A DNA stretch of 36,327 nt, taken from positions 1-36,327 of the forward strand of contig JALWVW010000352.1 of the NCBI GenBank assembly GCA_027079365.1, in the 5' to 3' direction. The translations under genes and the position numbers were made by a program. Positions 15,865 to 24,128 of the stretch are shown here, one piece after another. Origin of the DNA: Campylobacteraceae bacterium (GTDB lineage: Bacteria > Campylobacterota > Campylobacteria > Campylobacterales > Sulfurovaceae). The stretch's first letter is position 1, and each line of letters begins with the position of its first letter. The notes below the pieces were generated by a model that was not told the origin of the DNA, searched no databases, and was given only the letters and a program-made list of their open reading frames with translations.

Positions 15865-16821
15865 ATGAAAAACAGGTTTACTATTCTTATTGTGGATGAT
15901 ACCGAGACCAACGTGGATATATTGGTAGAGTTGCTAAGCGATATCTATGAGATTGTTGTGGCACTGGATGGAGAGAGTGCCTTGGAGATTCTGAATGATC
16001 AGGCCATTGATCTGATACTGTTGGATATTATGATGCCGAAAATGGATGGCTATGAAGTGTGTAAAAGTGCAAAACAGAAACCAAACAGCAAAGATATTCC
16101 CATTATTTTTATTACCGCAAAAATAGATGAAAACTCCATAGAAAAAGCCTATGATACAGGTGGTGTTGACTATGTCACCAAACCCTTCAAGCCCAAAGAA
16201 CTGTTTGCCCGTATTAAAACACAACTACACTTACGAGAGTTAATTAGAGAGCTGGAAGCATCCCGTAAAACACTCAAGCGCCTATCAGAGCTAGATCCCA
16301 TGACAAATCTCTGCAACAGACGCTATTTCACCCATGTGTCCAAAAATGTTTTGGCGCTTGCCAGAAGAGATAGGAGCGATCTCTCTCTCATTATGCTGGA
16401 TATTGACAAGTTTAAACGGATCAATGATACCTATGGGCATAAAATGGGAGATGATGTCCTTGTAGCATTTGCTGCCATCCTAATGAAAATGATACGCAAA
16501 AGTGATTATGCCTGCAGATTTGGAGGTGAAGAGTTCATTGTGATGCTTCCGGAAACACCCTTGGATGGAGCAATCGAAATAGCTGAAAAAATCAGAAAAT
16601 CCATAGAGAAACTTTCACTCAAGACTGAGGACCGTCAAAATGTAATGATTACTGTAAGCCTGGGGGTAACCAGTGTGGATCTTCTCAATGATCATCATAT
16701 TGAATTGGCAATCCAAAGAGCGGACGAGGCGCTCTATCGAGCCAAAAAAGAAGGAAGAAACCAGGTGGTTGTCCTACCTGCGGATGGAGAAAGAAGAGAC
16801 GCTGCCGTCACTCCAGAATAA
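15865..16821 (+). CDS. response regulator with diguanylate cyclase (receiver-GGDEF)
   Basis: The receiver (1-120) has the acidic pair DD at 11-12, phospho-Asp54 (LILLDIMMPKMDG) and Lys106 (VTKPF). After a coiled linker, the GGDEF domain (about 140-305) has DPMTNLCNRRYF and the intact active site GGEEF at 220-224. An allosteric inhibition site RKSD (211-214) sits exactly five residues upstream. The protein should make cyclic di-GMP when phosphorylated and be feedback-inhibited by it, like WspR/PleD. It starts directly after the kinase stop, so the two form a signalling pair. Its 3' end overlaps the convergent hemW by 14 bp. No output other than GGDEF is present. Confidence 0.94.
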   Translation: MKNRFTILIVDDTETNVDILVELLSDIYEIVVALDGESALEILNDQAIDLILLDIMMPKMDGYEVCKSAKQKPNSKDIPIIFITAKIDENSIEKAYDTGGVDYVTKPFKPKELFARIKTQLHLRELIRELEASRKTLKRLSELDPMTNLCNRRYFTHVSKNVLALARRDRSDLSLIMLDIDKFKRINDTYGHKMGDDVLVAFAAILMKMIRKSDYACRFGGEEFIVMLPETPLDGAIEIAEKIRKSIEKLSLKTEDRQNVMITVSLGVTSVDLLNDHHIELAIQRADEALYRAKKEGRNQVVVLPADGERRDAAVTPE

Positions 16822-17863
16822 ACAGCGCCAGTTCATCACTGAGAAAATAGTTCTGGTTGTAGCAGCGATTGTCTCTTTTTTGGAGCTTGCCTTCTCTGAC
16901 AAGCAGTGCCACCCTTTCCTGCATCGCTTTTGATAGGGAAGCCATTTCTATACCGATACTACTGCGGAGTCCCAGAAATAACTTTTCTGTCAGCAGTTCT
17001 TCTGTCGTAAGTTTCTCCTCTGTGCACAAAAATGGCTCTGCAATATAGCGATCAATATCAGTGGCAGGATAGTATCTGGTATCTCCAAGAAACCCAACGG
17101 CTCCGGCTCCGACCCCTATATAGTTTTTGAGCTCCCAGTAGCCTTTGTTGTGCTTACTCTGGTGCTGCCCGAAATTGGAGATTTCATATTGGGCAAATCC
17201 TCGCTTTTGAATCTCATCTGCTACAAAAAAGGCCAGTGTGTCATTTTCCTGTCTGGCTTCGGGCGTAGCGCTAAAATGTGTACCGTTCTCAATAGTCAGC
17301 TCATAGGCAGAGATATGGTCGATAGGCAGTGCAAAAGCCTCTGCGATATCACTTTCAAGCAAGGATGTCGTATCTCCCCGATAGTTGTAGATAAGATCCA
17401 GGGAGAGATGTGTAAAGCCCAGTTTGTCTGCTGTCCTGATCGCCTCTCTGGCCTGTTCTGGAGAGTGGGCACGATTGAGGGCTCTGAGCTTGGCACTGTC
17501 AAAGCTCTGCACACCGAAACTGATCCGGTTGACACCTAGCGCTCTCATGCCCTTCAGCCATGATTTCGTGGCAGAGTTTGGGTTGGCCTCGGTGGTGATC
17601 TCAGCTCCTTCCTGGAGGTAAGGAGACAGAAGCTCAAAAAGAGGACGATAGAGGTCGGGTGTGACTGTAGAAGGTGTGCCCCCTCCGATAAAGAGAGTTT
17701 CAATACTTTTCTCCTGTGCCGAAAAGCGCTCGAGTTCAAAGGTGAGCTGCCTGGTGAGTGCCTCCATATAATACCTGCGTGTATCAAATTTGTCTACATA
17801 GGAATTAAAACTGCAGTAATGGCATTTGGAGTCGCAATATGGGATATGAAGGTAGAGGAGCAT
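16808..17863 (-). CDS. hemW: radical SAM heme chaperone HemW (HemN-like)
   Basis: The radical SAM cluster motif C10-x3-C14-x2-C17 (IPYCDSKCHYCSF) opens the protein. LFIGGGTPSTV, ITTEANPNS, NRISFGVQSFD and HISAYELTIENGT follow. The HemW-specific HNKGYWELKNYIGVGAGA is present, and a C-terminal domain ends the 351 residues. HemW binds and delivers heme; older annotation as coproporphyrinogen III oxidase is not supported because HemN has an extra N-terminal region. The gene is divergent from rppH and converges, with 14 bp of overlap, on the GGDEF gene. Ribosome binding is weak (AAGAGTG before the ATG). Confidence 0.92.
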   Translation of the reverse strand: MLLYLHIPYCDSKCHYCSFNSYVDKFDTRRYYMEALTRQLTFELERFSAQEKSIETLFIGGGTPSTVTPDLYRPLFELLSPYLQEGAEITTEANPNSATKSWLKGMRALGVNRISFGVQSFDSAKLRALNRAHSPEQAREAIRTADKLGFTHLSLDLIYNYRGDTTSLLESDIAEAFALPIDHISAYELTIENGTHFSATPEARQENDTLAFFVADEIQKRGFAQYEISNFGQHQSKHNKGYWELKNYIGVGAGAVGFLGDTRYYPATDIDRYIAEPFLCTEEKLTTEELLTEKLFLGLRSSIGIEMASLSKAMQERVALLVREGKLQKRDNRCYNQNYFLSDELALFILE

Positions 17864-17911
17864 TTTGCACTCTTTTTATGGGTTTTCAAACACTTGTAAT
17901 CGCTTTTGAGA

Positions 17912-17917
17912 TACAAT
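17912..17917 (+). promoter_or_regulatory. -10 element of the rppH-lysC-hobA-holB-folP operon
   Basis: TACAAT in GAGATACAATC predicts a start near 17924 and a leader of about 30 nt with GTGAGAG as ribosome binding site before the ATG at 17955. Confidence 0.45.
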
Positions 17918-17954
17918 CATAACAGAAATAATTTAAATTTATAAGTGAGAGATT

Positions 17955-18428
17955 ATGCAAAAATATACGGACTATCGTCCCAATGTTGCAGCGATCATAC
18001 TCTCATCAGAATATCCGAAAAAGTGTGAATTTATGCTTTCTCGTCGTAATGGAATGAAGCGGGGATGGCAGTTTCCCCAGGGGGGCATCGATGAAGGTGA
18101 ATCTACAGTTGAGGCACTGATGCGTGAGCTCAAAGAAGAGATAGGCACCAATGAGGTAGAGATACTTGGTGAGTATCCTGAATGGATCACCTATGATTTC
18201 CCGAAGTCATCCAAAGACAAGCGCTATCCCTATAGAGGACAGACGCAGAAGTATTATTTGGTACGCTTGAGAGAGAGTGCCAGGATTGACCTGTTCGCAC
18301 ATGAGATACCGGAATTTGAAGAGTATAGATTTGTAGGATTTGAGGAGCTGTTCAAACGGGCGACTTTTCTGAAGCGAAGAGCCTACCGAAGAGTGATAGC
18401 CTATTTTAAAAAAGAAGGAATATTGTAG
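17955..18428 (+). CDS. rppH: RNA pyrophosphohydrolase RppH (NudA/InvA)
   Basis: This 157-residue Nudix hydrolase has the full Nudix box at about 43-65 (GGIDEGESTVEALMRELKEE). The RppH-type surroundings YRPNVAAI, SRRNGMKRGWQFPQGG and PYRGQTQKYYLV are also present. The family removes pyrophosphate from 5' triphosphate RNA ends and also hydrolyses diadenosine polyphosphates; the H. pylori homologue is NudA (HP1228). It is the first gene of rppH-lysC-hobA-holB-folP, the same order as in H. pylori. Its TAG stop is followed immediately by the lysC ATG. All catalytic glutamates are present. Confidence 0.95.
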   Translation: MQKYTDYRPNVAAIILSSEYPKKCEFMLSRRNGMKRGWQFPQGGIDEGESTVEALMRELKEEIGTNEVEILGEYPEWITYDFPKSSKDKRYPYRGQTQKYYLVRLRESARIDLFAHEIPEFEEYRFVGFEELFKRATFLKRRAYRRVIAYFKKEGIL

Positions 18429-19634
18429 ATGTTGATCGTGCAGAAGTACGGCGGTACCAGTGTTGGTGGTCTGGATCGTATAGAAAATGTTGCCAACAGA
18501 GTGGCAAAGGCAAAATTTAAAGGCAATGATGTCGTAGTGGTAGTCTCGGCTATGAGTGGCGAGACCAACAAGCTGATAGAGTATGCCCATCATTTTTCGA
18601 AAAACCCCTCCAAGAGAGAGATGGATATTCTGTTGAGTTCCGGTGAGCGTGTGACTGCTTCTTTGCTGGCAATTGCTTTGCAGGAGATGGGTATCGGTGC
18701 AGTAGCGATGACGGGCAGACAGGCGGGGATACAGACCAACAGTATCCATACCTATGCCAGGATAGAATCAATCAACACTGAGGCGATGAAGACAGAGATT
18801 TCCAAGGGAAATATCATTATCATTGCTGGATTTCAGGGGATCAACAAAGAAGGCAGCGTCACCACGCTTGGGCGCGGTGGAAGTGACCTGAGTGCGGTAG
18901 CGATCGCAGGGGCACTGGAAGCAGATGCCTGTGAGATCTATTCAGATGTGGATGGTGTCTATACGACAGACCCACGCATTGAGCCCAAGGCAAAAAAACT
19001 GGATTTTATTTCCTATGAGGAGATGCTGGAACTTTCCAGTCTTGGCGCCAAGGTACTACAGAGCAGATCTGTGGAGCTTGCCAAGAAAATGGGTGTCAAG
19101 ATCGTGGCAAAAAGCAGTTTTAATGACAACGAAGGTACAACGATAGCAGAGGAGAATGAGGTGATGGAAGAGGTATTGGTAAGTGGTATAGCACTGGATA
19201 AAAATCAGGCAAGGGTCTCTCTGCGGGAGGTCTCCGACAGGCCGGGTGTGGCAGCAGAGGTCTTTACAAAGCTTGCCGAAGCGCAGATCAATGTGGATAT
19301 GATCATCCAAAATGCCAGCACAGACGGTACGACAAATCTGGGCTTTACTGTGCCCCAGAGTGAGCTGGAAAGTGCCAGAGAGCTGATCTCTGCGTTTAGT
19401 CACGACATCGGTAGCGTGGATTTTGATGAAAATATCTGCAAAGTCTCTGTCGTAGGTGTGGGCATGCGGTCTCATTCGGGTATCGCATCTTCTGCGTTCT
19501 CTGCTATGGCGGAAGCAAGCATCAATATTGAGATGATCTCTACTTCAGAGATCAAAGTTTCCATGATCGTAGATGAGAAGTTTGGTGAGTTGGCAGTCCG
19601 GGTACTGCACGAAGCGTATCAGTTGGACAGATAA
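18429..19634 (+). CDS. lysC: aspartate kinase
   Basis: The 401-residue enzyme phosphorylates aspartate at the head of the lysine, threonine, methionine and diaminopimelate pathway. The kinase domain has VQKYGGTSVG at 4-13, VVVSAMSGETN near 38-48, LLSSGERVTASLLA, TLGRGGSDLSAVA near 147-159 and DVDGVYTTDPR. Two ACT domains (about 265-401; VSLREVSDRPGVAAEVF and VSVVGVGMRSHSGIAS) should confer feedback control by lysine and/or threonine. The gene lies directly between rppH and hobA without gaps. Length and motifs match a stand-alone class of aspartokinase. Confidence 0.97.
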   Translation: MLIVQKYGGTSVGGLDRIENVANRVAKAKFKGNDVVVVVSAMSGETNKLIEYAHHFSKNPSKREMDILLSSGERVTASLLAIALQEMGIGAVAMTGRQAGIQTNSIHTYARIESINTEAMKTEISKGNIIIIAGFQGINKEGSVTTLGRGGSDLSAVAIAGALEADACEIYSDVDGVYTTDPRIEPKAKKLDFISYEEMLELSSLGAKVLQSRSVELAKKMGVKIVAKSSFNDNEGTTIAEENEVMEEVLVSGIALDKNQARVSLREVSDRPGVAAEVFTKLAEAQINVDMIIQNASTDGTTNLGFTVPQSELESARELISAFSHDIGSVDFDENICKVSVVGVGMRSHSGIASSAFSAMAEASINIEMISTSEIKVSMIVDEKFGELAVRVLHEAYQLDR

Positions 19635-19636
19635 CG

Positions 19637-20185
19637 ATGCAGGCACTGCTGAACTGGACGCTTGAGGCGATTCGTGAAGAGGGATCTGACTTTTCATGGA
19701 TGGAGGAGCTAAGGTTTGACTGGACACCGCTGGTCAGAAGCGCGGTGACAAAGATCATCGAAGGGCAGACGCTACTGATCGTGACAGATGACAGACGGAA
19801 GTGGTTTTCTCAGTATATACGCAATGCGATCAATTGTCCGGAAAAGGGCAGACCATTTCTTCCTGTGTATGATATGCATGGTTGTTTTCCTAAACTACAT
19901 GTCATACAGGACACCCAGGAGATAGAGTTGGTTGAGGATATGCTGGATATCTCGTTCCCCAGGGGGTATTTTCTGTGGTATATCGGTGACAGTGCCTATA
20001 ATTATACGAAACTGGCATACCGGAGTGATGAGAATTTTCTCTGGGTGATGAATGACCAGGTACCCAACAGTTTTCCTCTGAGAGAGAGTGATCCCTCGTT
20101 GGATATCAAATTGATACAGCTTTATAAACTCTTCGATAAAACAATGGAAGCAGTACTCTATGGTGAGGTCGATACAGACGAATGA
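19637..20185 (+). CDS. hobA: DnaA initiator-associating protein HobA
   Basis: HobA binds domain I of DnaA and promotes orderly DnaA-oriC complex formation; it is a structural counterpart of E. coli DiaA and is restricted to Campylobacterota. The sequence fits in length (182), in the N-terminal LLNWTLEAIREEG, LLIVTDDRRKWFSQYIRNAI, GRPFLPVYDMHGCFP and the following DTQEIELVEDMLDISFP region. The location between lysC and holB is the same as in H. pylori (HP1230). Its stop overlaps the holB ATG (ATGA). This gene is one of the strongest taxonomic markers in the window. Recognition rests on pattern and synteny rather than a search. Confidence 0.93.
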   Translation: MQALLNWTLEAIREEGSDFSWMEELRFDWTPLVRSAVTKIIEGQTLLIVTDDRRKWFSQYIRNAINCPEKGRPFLPVYDMHGCFPKLHVIQDTQEIELVEDMLDISFPRGYFLWYIGDSAYNYTKLAYRSDENFLWVMNDQVPNSFPLRESDPSLDIKLIQLYKLFDKTMEAVLYGEVDTDE

Positions 20186-20799
20186 GACTGCAGAGCCAAA
20201 TTATCATTACTGTCCACTTCGAAGAGACCATTGCCAAACTCCGCCAGCTTGCTCTGGAGGGTGAGCAATTTGTACCCATTGTCAGGGAGGGGAGTTTTTT
20301 GGTCGAGGATGTTAAGTCTGCCATTGAAAAAGCCTATCTCGCAAGCCAGGCGAAGACGATTATTATATTGGCTGCAGATCAGTTTAGCGAGGTGGTGCAG
20401 AACAGACTGCTCAAGGTCATAGAGGAGCCACCCCCCAACAAAGAATTTATCCTGCTCTTCCCCTCCAAAGCGATCATTCTACCTACGATTCGATCCCGTC
20501 TTCCGATTACTGTCATCAGTGAACTTTCTACTGGCTCAGCACTGAGCCTGGATATGCAGAGTTTGGATATTCGTGCAGTCTATGATTTTGTGCAGGAGCA
20601 CGCACGCATCAATGCCTCGGGAGCAAAGCATCTACTGGAGCAGATAGGAACAGCGGCTATAAGCAGTCAAAAATACCAGATGGACGAGAAGACACTGGAT
20701 ATGATGCGAGGTGCCTTCAGAGTATTGGATCGGGGCTCACCTCCGGCATTTGTGCTGACAGGAGTATTGCTGAAGCTTTTGGCGCGTAAAAAGCGATAA
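20182..20799 (+). CDS. holB: short DNA polymerase III delta-prime subunit HolB
   Basis: Delta-prime is part of the clamp loader. The 205-residue protein keeps the middle of the family fold: IIILAADQFSEVVQNRLLKV, then IEEPPPNKEFILLF and LPTIRSRLPI, which matches the EEP and SRC-motif region of clamp loader subunits, with SRL in place of SRC. There is no Walker A motif and the protein is much shorter than E. coli HolB (334). A reduced HolB is usual in H. pylori and relatives (HP1231). It overlaps hobA by 4 bp and is followed after 21 bp by folP. Assignment is supported by operon position. Confidence 0.88.
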   Translation: MRLQSQIIITVHFEETIAKLRQLALEGEQFVPIVREGSFLVEDVKSAIEKAYLASQAKTIIILAADQFSEVVQNRLLKVIEEPPPNKEFILLFPSKAIILPTIRSRLPITVISELSTGSALSLDMQSLDIRAVYDFVQEHARINASGAKHLLEQIGTAAISSQKYQMDEKTLDMMRGAFRVLDRGSPPAFVLTGVLLKLLARKKR

Positions 20800-20820
20800 C
20801 TATACAGAGAAGGAGGAGAC

Positions 20821-21966
20821 ATGCAGCTTTACAGACTGGGTGAGATGACAGAGAAGAGAGTGGCGCTAAAGGCTCTTGGTGTGGAGCAAGGCGGTGTCTC
20901 TATCATCCATAAAAAGATGTCGCTCTACTACTTTATGATCAAGGATCTCCGTACGCCTGCTGCGAATATTCTCAAGCAGGATGCCCTGAGTATCGGGGCA
21001 GAGCTGGCAGTACCGAGTGGCGTGATCACCTGTGAAAAAGAGACATTTGACTGTCTGCTTATTGGCAACCAAAAGCAGATAGAGATACTCTCACGCAAGG
21101 AGCTCGCACAGCCCTTTGGCCTCAAGGCAGTGGCCGAAGCACTCTCTAGGCATCTCCAAGCCCCCCCTCCTGCATCAAACCCTCAAATCATGGGTGTAAT
21201 TAATGCCAATGATGACAGTTTTTATGCCGGAAGCAGGTTTGTTGCATCCGAAGCACTGGAGCGCATTGAGAGGATGATAGAGGAAGGGGCAGACATCATC
21301 GATATTGGTGCCGTCTCCTCCCGCCCTGGTGCCAGTACCGTATCAGAATCAGAGGAATTGGCACGGATCAGACCGATCTGTGATGCGATACGAGCAAACA
21401 GACTTTACGAGAAGGTACAGTTCTCCATAGACAGCTACGCACCCAGTGTGGTAGCACTGGCACTGGAGAGTGGGTTTGGCATAATCAATGATATCACCGG
21501 AGCCAGAGACCCGAAGATCATTGCGTTGGCATGTAAATATGATGTGAGGCTCTGTATCATGCATATGCAGGGAGAGCCTCAGACGATGCAGGAGCAGCCC
21601 TACTATGAGGATGTGATAGTGGAGGTGAGTCAGTTTTTTGCAGAGCGTATCGCTGAGTGTGAGGGGCAGGGGCTGATGAGAGAGAAGATCATTCTGGATG
21701 TAGGGATAGGGTTTGGCAAGCGTCTGGAAGACAATACCTCACTGCTGAAAAATCTTAGCCATTTTCGTCAATTTGGCTGTGAGCTTCTCGTGGGAGCCAG
21801 CAGGAAGTCGATGATAGACCATATCATACCAACACCTGTGGAGAAGCGGCTCCCAGGTACTCTGGCGATCCATCTCAAGGCGATAGAGCAGGGGGCAGAC
21901 ATGATCCGCTGCCATGATGTGGCAGCACACCGCCAGGCAATCGAAGTATCAAAACATATTAAGTAA
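20821..21966 (+). CDS. folP: dihydropteroate synthase with N-terminal extension
   Basis: FolP joins p-aminobenzoate to dihydropterin pyrophosphate in folate synthesis. The TIM-barrel domain begins near residue 123 with MGVINANDDSFYAGSRF, an altered form of the usual NVTPDSFSDGG loop. It continues with DIGAVSSRPGAST, FSIDSYAPSV, INDITGARD, LCIMHMQGEPQTMQ, ILDVGIGFGKR and LLVGASRKS. About 120 extra residues precede it; they match no domain I know, though 380-residue FolP proteins are normal in Helicobacter (HP1232). AGGAGG stands just before the ATG. It is the last gene of the rppH operon. Confidence 0.93.
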   Translation: MQLYRLGEMTEKRVALKALGVEQGGVSIIHKKMSLYYFMIKDLRTPAANILKQDALSIGAELAVPSGVITCEKETFDCLLIGNQKQIEILSRKELAQPFGLKAVAEALSRHLQAPPPASNPQIMGVINANDDSFYAGSRFVASEALERIERMIEEGADIIDIGAVSSRPGASTVSESEELARIRPICDAIRANRLYEKVQFSIDSYAPSVVALALESGFGIINDITGARDPKIIALACKYDVRLCIMHMQGEPQTMQEQPYYEDVIVEVSQFFAERIAECEGQGLMREKIILDVGIGFGKRLEDNTSLLKNLSHFRQFGCELLVGASRKSMIDHIIPTPVEKRLPGTLAIHLKAIEQGADMIRCHDVAAHRQAIEVSKHIK

Positions 21967-21989
21967 TATTAGTGTAATACTATTTTTGA

Positions 21990-21995
21990 TATAAT
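21990..21995 (+). promoter_or_regulatory. -10 element of the SPOR-trpE-aroE operon
   Basis: A perfect TATAAT after a T-rich stretch predicts a start near 22002; AAGGAG at 22011-22016 is the ribosome binding site for the ATG at 22024. Confidence 0.6.
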
Positions 21996-22023
21996 CATTG
22001 GCAATGAATGAAGGAGTTATGCA

Positions 22024-22719
22024 ATGAATGACCATAATTTAGATGACTTGATCATCGGTGACCCCACGCCAACTGGAAAAAGATCGAAAAGCCTCCTCGC
22101 CATAATTGCACTGGCAGTCATCATATTGCTCGTAGGTATTTTGTTGTCTAAAATGATTCTTGGGACTTCCGAAGAGGAGATCATCATTGCAGACAAGAAT
22201 CAGACAGAGTTTGTAAGCCCCGAACTTATCCCCGTAGGCACCAAAGATCAAAAGAAAAATAGTGACCTGCAGCCTATCGCCACAGAGAAACTCCCCTCAC
22301 CAACCAAGCCTCAAAAGCACCCTGCTAAAAAACAAGAAAAAAAGAAAAAGATCATTAAGGTCACAAAGAAGAAAGAGACGATACAGAAAACAGAACCAAA
22401 AAATACAGTACTTAAGAAAACGACACAAAAAAGGGAAGCTGCCAATAAGGAACTGAAGAAAACAAAGTCTAAGCCAAGCGCACTGTTTGCTGAAGGGAAG
22501 CCAGTGTATTATATTCAGATCGGTGCCTTCAATAGAGAGCCAAATGCAAAATTTTTAAAAAAGATAGAGGGTGCAGGATTGCATTATGTGATCAACAAGA
22601 ATGAAAAAACAAGGCGTGTCAGAGTCGGTCCCTATGGCTCCTATGCCGAAGCCAAAGCAGCGCTGTCAGATGTCAATAGCTCCATGGGCATCATGGGCTT
22701 TGTGGTAAAACAGAAATAA
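22024..22719 (+). CDS. FtsN-like SPOR domain membrane protein
   Basis: The 231-residue bitopic protein has a short cytoplasmic N-terminus, one membrane helix (about 23-46, LLAIIALAVIILLVGILL), then a Lys/Pro/Thr-rich periplasmic linker (about 85-155). A C-terminal SPOR domain follows (about 157-231; VYYIQIGAFNREPNAKFLKK, then RRVRVGPYGSYAEAKAAL). SPOR binds denuded glycan strands at the septum, so a role in division is likely. Topology resembles FtsN, but the essential FtsN peptide cannot be recognised. The stop codon overlaps the trpE ATG (TAATG), so envelope division and tryptophan synthesis genes share a transcript. Confidence 0.85.
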   Translation: MNDHNLDDLIIGDPTPTGKRSKSLLAIIALAVIILLVGILLSKMILGTSEEEIIIADKNQTEFVSPELIPVGTKDQKKNSDLQPIATEKLPSPTKPQKHPAKKQEKKKKIIKVTKKKETIQKTEPKNTVLKKTTQKREAANKELKKTKSKPSALFAEGKPVYYIQIGAFNREPNAKFLKKIEGAGLHYVINKNEKTRRVRVGPYGSYAEAKAALSDVNSSMGIMGFVVKQK

Positions 22720-24125
22720 TGATACAGACGATACTTTTTGATCAGCTGACGCCTGTAGCACTTTACGGAGAGCTCAAGAAGATATTTCCAGGTGAGATCA
22801 CAATGCTCTTTGAGAGTGTGGTCAATACCAGCGATGGCAACTTTAGTTTCATTGCTATCGGTGCCAGAGAGCAGATCAAGTACCAGGAGGGCCAAACCAC
22901 CTATACGGATGCTGAGGGCAGGATGCAGTTGCTTGAGGAAGACCCTTTTACCTTTATGCAGTCTTACTATCAAGAGTTGGACAAAGCACGCTACAAAAAG
23001 ATGGCGGAAGAGGCAGGGTTCGGCTATGTGGATGGCTTTATCGGATTTATAGCCTATGATATGGTCAAGGTCTTCGAGCCGACCCTGTGTGCCTCTATGG
23101 ATGGGCTTGAGGATACGTTGAAAACCCCTGATCTGGATATGATCCGTCCCAAACTTCTGATTGGCTTTTCACACAAGAGTGCCACACTTACCATTATTGA
23201 TCCGGATGATAAGTATGGAGAGATGGTGGCAGCGGTGGCTGCACTCTTGGAAAAGACTCATCTCCCTCTTGCTATTGAGCCAGTAATACTGGAGGGCAAG
23301 GGAGAGTTCGCACTTTCACAAGAGCGATTTGAGCAGATCGTACTGGAGGCGAAGGAGCATATCCGTGCAGGTGATGTGTTTCAGATGCTACCCTCCAACC
23401 GCTATACACAGAGAGGTAAGATTGATCCTCTGAGCTTCTACCGTGTACTTCGCTCCAAAAACCCCTCCCCTTATCTCTTCCTGCTGGAATTTGATGATTT
23501 TGCTATCTGTGGCTCCAGTCCCGAAGTGATGGTGCGCCTCACAGATGGGGAGATATTGCTTCGCCCCATCGCTGGTACCAGGAAGAGGGGCAGAACCAAG
23601 CAGCGCGACCATGAGCTAGAGCTGGAGATGCTCAATGATCCCAAGGAGTGTGCTGAGCATTTGATGCTGATCGACCTAGGACGTAATGATGTAGGAAGGG
23701 TAGCCAAGACTGGTACGGTGAGCGTACCGGAGATTATGCGGGTAGAGAAGTACTCTCATGTTATGCATATGGTTTCGGATGTAGTTGCTCAGATTGATGA
23801 GGACAAAGATATGTTTGATCTCTTCCGTGCGACCTTTACCGCAGGGACTATGACCGGTGCTCCCAAGATCAAAGCGATGGAGCTGATTGCCAAATTTGAA
23901 GGGCTCAAACGAGGCTTTTACTCCGGATCTGTGGGGTACTTCTCCTTTACGGGCGATATGGATTCGGCCATCGCTATTCGCACTTCTCTGATACAGCCGA
24001 ACCGTATTATTTTGCAGGCAGGTGCCGGGATCGTAGCAGACTCTGTACCGGAGCTGGAATATATGGAAGTGCAAAACAAGCTCAATGCTCTGCTCTCCAC
24101 ACTCAGAGAGATGGAGAAGCGCTAG
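22719..24125 (+). CDS. trpE: anthranilate synthase component I
   Basis: The 468-residue chorismate-using enzyme has the C-terminal family core: GDVFQMLPSNRY, YLFLLEFDDFAICGSSPE, LRPIAGTRKRG, DLGRNDVGRVA, VMHMVSDVVA and TAGTMTGAPKIKAME. The PIAGT motif has Ala where aminodeoxychorismate synthase PabB often carries a catalytic Lys (PIKGT), which favours TrpE over PabB. The N-terminal domain carries the tryptophan regulatory region. No trpG/pabA glutamine amidotransferase gene lies beside it, so the partner must be encoded elsewhere. It starts on the stop codon of the SPOR gene and is followed after 3 bp by aroE. Confidence 0.92.
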   Translation: MIQTILFDQLTPVALYGELKKIFPGEITMLFESVVNTSDGNFSFIAIGAREQIKYQEGQTTYTDAEGRMQLLEEDPFTFMQSYYQELDKARYKKMAEEAGFGYVDGFIGFIAYDMVKVFEPTLCASMDGLEDTLKTPDLDMIRPKLLIGFSHKSATLTIIDPDDKYGEMVAAVAALLEKTHLPLAIEPVILEGKGEFALSQERFEQIVLEAKEHIRAGDVFQMLPSNRYTQRGKIDPLSFYRVLRSKNPSPYLFLLEFDDFAICGSSPEVMVRLTDGEILLRPIAGTRKRGRTKQRDHELELEMLNDPKECAEHLMLIDLGRNDVGRVAKTGTVSVPEIMRVEKYSHVMHMVSDVVAQIDEDKDMFDLFRATFTAGTMTGAPKIKAMELIAKFEGLKRGFYSGSVGYFSFTGDMDSAIAIRTSLIQPNRIILQAGAGIVADSVPELEYMEVQNKLNALLSTLREMEKR

Positions 24126-24128
24126 CCC

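Noticed and set aside
16808..17863. Assignment as oxygen-independent coproporphyrinogen III oxidase HemN
   Set aside because: The protein lacks the longer N-terminal region of HemN and has the HNxxYW motif of HemW.
22719..24125. Assignment as aminodeoxychorismate synthase PabB
   Set aside because: The PIAGT motif has Ala where PabB commonly has Lys, and aroE follows; TrpE fits better, though no trpG was found nearby.
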